Source: Thiohalospira sp046546335
Lineage (GTDB): Bacteria > Pseudomonadota > Gammaproteobacteria > Thiohalospirales > Thiohalospiraceae
DNA: 5,289 nucleotides
Reading direction: 5' to 3' (one strand)
NCBI RefSeq assembly: GCF_046546335.1
Contig: NZ_JBKGYA010000144.1
The notes below the pieces were generated by a model. The model saw only the letters and a list, made by a program, of their open reading frames with translations, made no database searches and was not told the origin of the DNA. Every line of letters begins with the position of its first letter. Within the stretch, counting starts at the first letter, position 1. The position numbers and the translations under genes are program-made. Of the stretch, positions 1 through 4,162 are shown in pieces.

Positions 1-7
1 TCGGCGC

Positions 8-12
8 CCTCC
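8..12 (-). promoter_or_regulatory. Ribosome-binding-site-like GGAGG at the left edge
   Basis: Read on the minus strand, the 30 bases after the cobA stop contain GGAGG, leaving exactly 7 bases before the window ends. This is the same spacing seen before the Uma2 and DUF2149 starts in this window. A start codon for the next operon gene could therefore lie immediately outside the window. With no start codon visible this is only an indication; GGAGG also arises by chance in GC-rich sequence. Confidence 0.3.
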
Positions 13-30
13 GGTCGCAGGATCCCGGTC

Positions 31-819
31 TCAGTCCCCGGCGCCATGGGCCTCCTCCGCGGGGATGCCGGCCGGCGGCGTGCGCGCCTCCACCACGTCG
101 CCGACGATGAGCAGGCAGGGGGATTCCAGCGCCAGCGCCCGGGCCCGTTGCGGCAGATCGTCCAGGGTGCCGGTGACCACCCGCTGCTGCGGCCGGGTGC
201 CGTGCTCTACCAGGGCGGCCGGCGTGGTGGCGGCGGTGCCGGCGGCGACCATCTCGCCGCAGACCTCGGCCAGGGTATGCAGGCCCATGTAGACCACCAG
301 GGTCTGGTGGGGGCCCACCAGGGCATCCCAGTCCAGCCCGGTCTCCTCGGCGCGCCGGTGGGCGGTGACGAACTGGCAGCGGTAGGCGTGGTCGCGATGG
401 GTCAGCGGGATGCCGGCGTAGGCGGCGCAGCCGCCGGCGGCGGTGATCCCGGGGATGATGCGGACCGGGATCCCGGCGGCCGCCAGGGCGGCGGCCTCCT
501 CGCCGCCGCGGCCGAAGACCAGCGGGTCGCCGCCCTTGAGGCGGACCACGTAGTGGCCCTCCCGGGCGCGCTGGGTGAGGAGTTCGTTGAGCGCTTCCTG
601 GCGGACGCTGTGGTTGGCGCGCGCCTTGCCGACGTAGAGGCGCTCCGCCGTCGGGCTGGCCAGGGCGAGGATGGCCTCGGGGATCAGCCGGTCGTGGAGG
701 ATGACGTCGGCCTGCTCCAGGGCCGCCGCCGCATCCAGGGTCAGCAGGCCGGGATCGCCGGGCCCCGCCCCGACCAGGTCGACGCCACCGGGCCGTCGCA
801 TGTTCCGGAACCCGCTCAT
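31..819 (-). CDS. cobA: Uroporphyrinogen-III C-methyltransferase (SUMT)
   Basis: This cytoplasmic SAM-dependent enzyme methylates uroporphyrinogen III at C2 and C7, giving precorrin-2, the branch point to cobalamin and siroheme. The 262-residue product has the full tetrapyrrole-methylase fold: the N-terminal loop VGAGPGDPGLLTL (16-28), the signature VVRLKGGDPLVFGRGGEE (91-108), IPGITAA (122-128), YMG (177-179) and EHGTRP..VVTGTL (205-219). It is a stand-alone methyltransferase, not a CysG fusion, because no dehydrogenase/ferrochelatase domain precedes it. The chosen ATG overlaps the cobB stop as ATGA. No clear Shine-Dalgarno precedes it, so translation probably depends on coupling to cobB. 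Met7 (base 801) is a less likely start. The same frame stays open far upstream (to about 1914), but that part is only a shadow of cobB. The cob neighbours favour a role in B12 synthesis over siroheme. Confidence 0.96.
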   Translation of the reverse strand: MSGFRNMRRPGGVDLVGAGPGDPGLLTLDAAAALEQADVILHDRLIPEAILALASPTAERLYVGKARANHSVRQEALNELLTQRAREGHYVVRLKGGDPLVFGRGGEEAAALAAAGIPVRIIPGITAAGGCAAYAGIPLTHRDHAYRCQFVTAHRRAEETGLDWDALVGPHQTLVVYMGLHTLAEVCGEMVAAGTAATTPAALVEHGTRPQQRVVTGTLDDLPQRARALALESPCLLIVGDVVEARTPPAGIPAEEAHGAGD

Positions 820-2108
820 GGCGCGAACAGGGCGGCGACGGCCTCGGGCTCCGAGGGGAACCAGGCGTGGAGGTAGGTGGCGGTGAGGCGGCCGTCGCGG
901 TAGACGGCCTCGGCGGCGGAGCCGCCATCCCGGGCCCGGCGGGCGTGGGCGATGGGCTCCAGCCCCACCTCGGCGCGACTGTGGTGGAAGGTGTGGCCGC
1001 GCAGGTCGCCCTCGGGCAGCGGCGCCTCCTGTAGGCCCAGCCCCTGGAGCCTGCCGGCCATCTCGCCCCGCCCCGGCAGCAGGCCGGCCATGGGGGCGCT
1101 GCGGCCCTCGGCGTCGGCGAGTTCCTCCAGGCAGTAGAGGAGGCCGCCGCACTCGGCGAGCAGGGGGCGGCCGGCGGCGTGGTGGTCGCGCAGGTCGGCC
1201 TTGAGCCCCTCGTTGGCGGCCAGGGCGTCCAGGTGGAGCTCCGGGTAGCCGCCGGGGAGCCAGACCGCGTCGGTGGCGGGCAGGCGGTCGCCGGCCACCG
1301 GCGAGAAGAAGACGGTCTCCACGCCCATGGCCGCCAGCAGCGCCAGATTGCCGGGATAGAGGAAGGCGAAGGCGGCGTCCCGGGCGATGGCGATGCGCAC
1401 CCCCTCCAGCCGCGGGAGCGGTGGCGTGGCCGGACCGGGCTCGAAGGCCACCGGCTCCGGCAGGGCGGTGACCCCGGCGGCCTCGATGGCGGCGGCGGCC
1501 GCCTCCAGGCGGTCGTCGAGGTCGGCGATCTCGCCGGCCTGGACCAGCCCCAGGTGGCGGTCGGGGACGTGGAGGTCCTCGTCCCGGGGCAGGGCGCCGA
1601 AGAAGGGGACGCCGGCCGGCGTGGCGGCCTCCAGCATGCGGCCGTGGCCGGCGGAGCCGGTGCGGTTGGCGATGACGCCCGCCATGGTGAGGTCGGTGCG
1701 CCAGGTGGCCAGGCCGTGGACCACGGCGCCGAAGGTCTGCCCCATGCCGCCGGCGTCCACCAGGGCGAGCACCGGCAGGCCGAAGGCGACCGCCAGGTCG
1801 GCGCCGGAGGGGTCGCCGTCGAACAGGCCCATGGAGCCCTCCACCAGGATGAGGTCGGCCTCCTCGGCGGCCTCGGCAAGCATCCGCCGGCACGCCTCCT
1901 CGCCCACCATCCACAGATGCAGCGGCTCCACGGGGTGGCCGGCGGCCTGCTCCAGGACCATGGGGTCCAGGAAGTCGGGGCCGGTCTTGAAGACGCGGAC
2001 CCGGCGGCCCTGGTTGCGGTGGTAGCGGGCCAGGCCGGCGGTGACCGTGGTCTTGCCGTGGCCGGAGCCGGGGGCGGCGATGAAGGCGGCGGGGCAGGGG
2101 CGGCTCAC
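816..2108 (-). CDS. cobB: Cobyrinate/hydrogenobyrinate a,c-diamide synthase
   Basis: This ATP- and glutamine-dependent enzyme (CobB/CbiA) amidates the a and c carboxylates of the corrin ring. From the GTG at 2108 the product is 430 residues, the usual length. It shows a DTB-synthetase-like P-loop GSGHGKTT (14-21), FKTGPDFLDP (40-49), VEGSMGLFDG (89-98), LPGGYPELH (284-292), the class I glutamine-amidotransferase nucleophile Cys320 in LAECGGLLY, GHTFHHS (371-377) and the catalytic-type His414 in YLHAWF. The frame also opens at an ATG at 2165, overlapping the Uma2 gene by 35 bases. That start has GAGG directly abutting it and adds 19 unconserved residues. The GTG follows a modest GGGGA at 8 bases and places the P-loop near the N-terminus as in the family. 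Sequence alone cannot say whether the substrate is cobyrinate (CbiA) or hydrogenobyrinate (CobB). The stop overlaps the cobA start. Confidence 0.95.
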   Translation of the reverse strand: MSRPCPAAFIAAPGSGHGKTTVTAGLARYHRNQGRRVRVFKTGPDFLDPMVLEQAAGHPVEPLHLWMVGEEACRRMLAEAAEEADLILVEGSMGLFDGDPSGADLAVAFGLPVLALVDAGGMGQTFGAVVHGLATWRTDLTMAGVIANRTGSAGHGRMLEAATPAGVPFFGALPRDEDLHVPDRHLGLVQAGEIADLDDRLEAAAAAIEAAGVTALPEPVAFEPGPATPPLPRLEGVRIAIARDAAFAFLYPGNLALLAAMGVETVFFSPVAGDRLPATDAVWLPGGYPELHLDALAANEGLKADLRDHHAAGRPLLAECGGLLYCLEELADAEGRSAPMAGLLPGRGEMAGRLQGLGLQEAPLPEGDLRGHTFHHSRAEVGLEPIAHARRARDGGSAAEAVYRDGRLTATYLHAWFPSEPEAVAALFAP

Positions 2109-2130
2109 GGCATCATTCCCCGGCCGGCGG

Positions 2131-2712
2131 TCAGTCGGCCTCGGGCTCCGGTCCCGGCGGGGCATCCTCGAAGATCGTGGCGCCCGTCAGGGAGCACTCC
2201 ACGCTGGTCAGATCCACCGTCTCCGCCGGCCCGTGGGCGTGCAGGACCCAGTGGTCCGAGGCATCGCGGCGGTAGAGCTCCACGCTCCCCTGGACCGGGT
2301 CGACGAGCAGGTACTCCTGCAGGGAGGGGAGCCGGCGATAGGCGGCGAACTTCTGCCCGCGGTCGAAGGCCTCGGTGGAGGGGGAGAGGACCTCCACGAC
2401 CAGGACCGGCGCCGCCTTGTAGTGGCTGCGCTCCCGGTCCGCCGGGTCGCAGGTGACCAGGACGTCGGGGTAGAAGAAGGCATCCGCCGCCGCCACGTGG
2501 ACCTTCATGTCGGCCATGAAGCTGCGGCAAGGGCCACCGCGCAGGTGATCGCGAAGTGCCGACGCCACATTCAGCGAGATCGTCGCATGCCGGTCCGATG
2601 CCCCGCCCATGGCGAAGATCTCCCCGGCCACGAACTCGTGCTTGCCGGGCTGTTCCGCCTCCCAGGCCAGGTATTCCTCGCTGGTGAGAAAGGGGCTGGC
2701 TGCCTCGCCCAT
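2131..2712 (-). CDS. Uma2 family (DUF820) PD-(D/E)XK-like protein
   Basis: The 193-residue product matches the Uma2/DUF820 family, which has a restriction-endonuclease-like fold and no settled biological role. Visible family features are the N-terminal LTSEEYLAWE (9-18), HEFVAGEI (25-32), the PD pair at 82-83, VVEVLSPSTEAFDRGQK (105-121) and YRRLPSLQEYLLVDP (125-139). Candidate active-site residues are Glu31, Asp83, Glu107 and perhaps Lys121, so the site looks intact. The C-terminus is short, acidic and proline-rich. The ATG at 2712 is chosen because GGGGAGGG lies 7 bases upstream; a GTG at 2739 in the same frame lacks a comparable site. It sits between cobO and cobB in the same orientation, but no B12 function is known for the family. 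These genes are often multicopy and mobile in cyanobacteria and some purple bacteria, so insertion into an existing operon is likely. Confidence 0.9.
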   Translation of the reverse strand: MGEAASPFLTSEEYLAWEAEQPGKHEFVAGEIFAMGGASDRHATISLNVASALRDHLRGGPCRSFMADMKVHVAAADAFFYPDVLVTCDPADRERSHYKAAPVLVVEVLSPSTEAFDRGQKFAAYRRLPSLQEYLLVDPVQGSVELYRRDASDHWVLHAHGPAETVDLTSVECSLTGATIFEDAPPGPEPEAD

Positions 2713-2719
2713 GGTCTTC

Positions 2720-2724
2720 CCTCC
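2720..2724 (-). promoter_or_regulatory. Ribosome binding site of the Uma2 gene
   Basis: GGAGG, within a longer GGGGAGGG run, ends 7 bases before the ATG at 2712. It decides the start of the Uma2 gene against the in-frame GTG at 2739. It is one of the strongest Shine-Dalgarno sites in the window, which fits independent translation of this gene instead of coupling to cobO. Confidence 0.7.
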
Positions 2725-2741
2725 CCGTGGCTGACGCACCG

Positions 2742-2750
2742 ATTGTAGCA
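2742..2750 (-). promoter_or_regulatory. Possible extended -10 promoter before the Uma2 gene
   Basis: On the minus strand the 63-base gap between cobO and the Uma2 gene contains TGCTACAAT, a fit to the sigma-70 extended -10 pattern TGnTATAAT with one mismatch. Transcription would start about 20-25 bases before the ATG at 2712. No good -35 hexamer is visible at 16-18 bases upstream, where GGAAGC is found; extended -10 promoters can tolerate this. A TA-rich hexamer is noticeable in such GC-rich DNA. Activity is inferred only from the motif. Confidence 0.4.
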
Positions 2751-2775
2751 GCGGCGGTGGCCGGCTTCCCGGAGG

Positions 2776-3381
2776 TCACAGCTCCACCCCCTTGCGCGCC
2801 TTCACGCCGGCCTCGAAGGCGTGCTTGCGCTTGGTCATGTCGGTGACGGTGTCGGCGTACTCCACCAGGGCGTCGGGGGCGCCGCGGCCGGTGAGGACCA
2901 CGCTCTGGTGGTGGGGGCGCTGGTCCAGCGCCGCGATGACCGTCTCCGGCTCCAGATAGCCGTACTTGAAGGCGATGTTGATCTCGTCGAGCAGGACCAC
3001 CGAGCGCGCGGGGTCGGCCAGCAGCTCGGCGGCGTGGGCCCAGGCGGTGGCGGCGGCCTCGGTATCCCGCTCGCGGTCCTGGGTCTCCCAGGTGTAGCCC
3101 TCGCCCATGACGTGGTAGGCGACGGCGTCGAATTGCCGGAAGAAGGCCTCCTCGCCGGTGCTGAAGCTCCCCTTGATGAACTGGACGATGCCCACCTGCT
3201 GGCCGTGGCCCAGGGCGCGGGCGATCATGCCGAAGCCGGCGGTGGACTTGCCCTTGCCGGTCCCGGTGTTGACCACCACCACGCCGCGGTCGTCGTCCGC
3301 ATTGCGGATGCGCTCGTCCACCACGGCCTTCTTGCGCGCCATGCGCTCGGCGTGGCGGGCGTCGCGGTCGCTGTCGGTCAT
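2776..3381 (-). CDS. cobO: Cob(I)yrinic acid a,c-diamide adenosyltransferase
   Basis: This CobO/BtuR/CobA-type ATP:corrinoid adenosyltransferase transfers the 5'-deoxyadenosyl group of ATP to the reduced cobalt of corrinoids in the cytoplasm, in de novo synthesis and in salvage. The product is 201 residues, close to E. coli BtuR. It has the variant P-loop GTGKGKST (40-47), VGIVQFIKGSF (63-73), the Walker-B-like VVLLDEIN (128-135), ERPHHQ-like DQRPHHQS (153-160), TGRGAP (164-169) and the family tail AFEAGVKARKGVEL (188-201). A basic N-terminal helix precedes the P-loop, as in the family. The ATG overlaps the DUF2149 stop as ATGA, and GAGG lies 7 bases upstream. Downstream, a 63-base gap separates it from the Uma2 gene. 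It is the boundary between the membrane module and the soluble cobalamin enzymes. Confidence 0.97.
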   Translation of the reverse strand: MTDSDRDARHAERMARKKAVVDERIRNADDDRGVVVVNTGTGKGKSTAGFGMIARALGHGQQVGIVQFIKGSFSTGEEAFFRQFDAVAYHVMGEGYTWETQDRERDTEAAATAWAHAAELLADPARSVVLLDEINIAFKYGYLEPETVIAALDQRPHHQSVVLTGRGAPDALVEYADTVTDMTKRKHAFEAGVKARKGVEL

Positions 3382-3701
3382 TTTTCGCCCTCTTCGATCA
3401 GGATGAGTTCGCCGCTCTCCGGGTCGCGCACCACACGGCCCACCGGCTCGTAGCCGCTGCTGCCCTGCTGCTGCTCCCCACGGGGGACGTCGCCCACCGG
3501 CTCGCTGGTCTCCACCGACTCGCCCTGCTGGCCGCCGCCCTCGAACTGCTCGGCCAGGTCCTCGCCGCGGGCGACCAGGGCCACCAGCAGACCGCAGACG
3601 AAGACGAGCATGATATCCGCCAGATTGGCCAGCGGTCCCAGGGGCTCCGCCTCGGCATCGTCGAAGCGCCCCCGCAGGCGGGCGTGGCCGCGCCGGCTCA
3701 T
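3378..3701 (-). CDS. DUF2149 protein, ExbD/TolR-like single-helix subunit
   Basis: This 107-residue protein belongs to the DUF2149 family, recognised by the block EPLGPLANLADIMLVFVCGL (19-38) and the C-terminal VGRVVRDPESGELI (87-100). It has a short basic N-terminus, one transmembrane helix at about 24-43 and a polar, glutamine- and glutamate-rich tail. Asp29 at the start of the helix, in DIMLVF, sits as the proton-carrying aspartate does in ExbD (DVMLVL in E. coli). The protein lacks a full-size ExbD periplasmic domain. The ATG at 3701 overlaps the upstream stop as ATGA, and GGAGG is 7 bases away; the frame remains open further upstream only as a shadow of the ExbB-like gene. Adjacency to ExbB-like and CobN-like genes suggests it is the stator partner of a small proton-driven motor. 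The family assignment is firm; the ExbD equivalence is inferred. Confidence 0.88.
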   Translation of the reverse strand: MSRRGHARLRGRFDDAEAEPLGPLANLADIMLVFVCGLLVALVARGEDLAEQFEGGGQQGESVETSEPVGDVPRGEQQQGSSGYEPVGRVVRDPESGELILIEEGEK

Positions 3702-4147
3702 GGCCGATCCTCCCCCGACGCCTCGGCGCGGTCCAGGGCCTCGTCGTACCAGCGCCGGCGCAGCCGGCCCAGCAGGAAGCCGGCCACCCCCACCAGCAGC
3801 CCCACCACGGTGGTGTCGAAGGCCACCCGCACGGCGCGGGCCAGCTGGGTGAGATCGCCGTCGCCCAGGGCGGCGAGCCCCGGACCCAGCGGGATCAGGG
3901 TGCCCATGAGGCCGAGCATGGGCCCGAGCCGGGCCAGCAGGTCGGCGCGGTCGATGCGGCGGCGGCCGGTGGTGGCCAGGGCGCCGGCGTCCGTCGGGGT
4001 GCGCCTTGCCAGGGCCAGCCGCTCGCCGCCGGCGGTGCCCACCTCCCAGCCGGCCACCAGGACCACCACCGCCAGCCCGGCCAGGACCGGCTCCAGGAGC
4101 CACCCCACGAAGCCGTGGAGGGCGAAGACCAGATTGCTCTCGAACAC
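3698..4147 (-). CDS. MotA/TolQ/ExbB-type proton channel protein (short)
   Basis: The product is a 149-residue inner-membrane protein of the MotA/TolQ/ExbB proton-channel family. Three hydrophobic segments are visible: about 14-36, 74-94 and 110-128. The second carries LGLMGTLIPLGPGL (79-91 region) and the third AFDTTVVGLLVGVAGFLLG (109-127), with Thr83 and Thr112/113 placed like the polar channel threonines of TolQ/ExbB. It is shorter than typical ExbB (about 200-240 residues), with only a roughly 37-residue basic loop between helices 1 and 2. The start is a GTG with GGAGG 6 bases upstream, 15 bases after the CobN-like stop. Its stop overlaps the DUF2149 start. With DUF2149 it probably couples the proton gradient to the CobN-like protein or to a TonB-type receptor encoded elsewhere. 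The family call is confident; the partner is inferred. Confidence 0.9.
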   Translation of the reverse strand: MFESNLVFALHGFVGWLLEPVLAGLAVVVLVAGWEVGTAGGERLALARRTPTDAGALATTGRRRIDRADLLARLGPMLGLMGTLIPLGPGLAALGDGDLTQLARAVRVAFDTTVVGLLVGVAGFLLGRLRRRWYDEALDRAEASGEDRP

Positions 4148-4153
4148 GGTTGT

Positions 4154-4158
4154 CCTCC
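4154..4158 (-). promoter_or_regulatory. Ribosome binding site fixing the GTG start of the ExbB-like gene
   Basis: AAGGAGG on the minus strand lies in the 15-base gap after the CobN-like stop, 6 bases before the GTG at 4147. It supports this GTG as the true start, as no in-frame ATG is better placed. Its closeness to the upstream stop would allow ribosomes to reinitiate. Confidence 0.75.
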
Positions 4159-4162
4159 TTCC

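Noticed and set aside
46..876. 276-codon plus-strand open frame antisense to cobA
   Set aside because: It is compositionally biased, has no family motifs and is fully covered by the well-supported cobA gene.
31..1914. Single 627-codon minus-strand open frame
   Set aside because: Only the part from 819 down is a gene (cobA). The upstream part is a low-complexity Arg/Gly/Pro frame shadowing cobB.
1179..2456. 425-codon plus-strand open frame antisense to cobB and the Uma2 gene
   Set aside because: The product is Gly/Ala/Arg/His-rich with no recognisable domain, as expected for antisense frames of GC-rich genes. The opposite strand encodes clear enzymes.
2761..2772. Small inverted repeat CCGG-CTTC-CCGG after cobO, considered as a terminator
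   Set aside because: The stem is only 4 base pairs with no T-run following it in the direction of transcription. Too weak to call.
2713..2775. Cobalamin riboswitch before the Uma2 or cob genes
   Set aside because: The gap is far too short for a B12 riboswitch and no B12-box-like core was seen. Any such element would lie upstream of the cobN end, outside the window.
3453..3480. CTG/CAG-rich short repeat in the DUF2149 gene
   Set aside because: It merely encodes a short Gln-rich stretch in the polar tail, with no regular long repeat unit.
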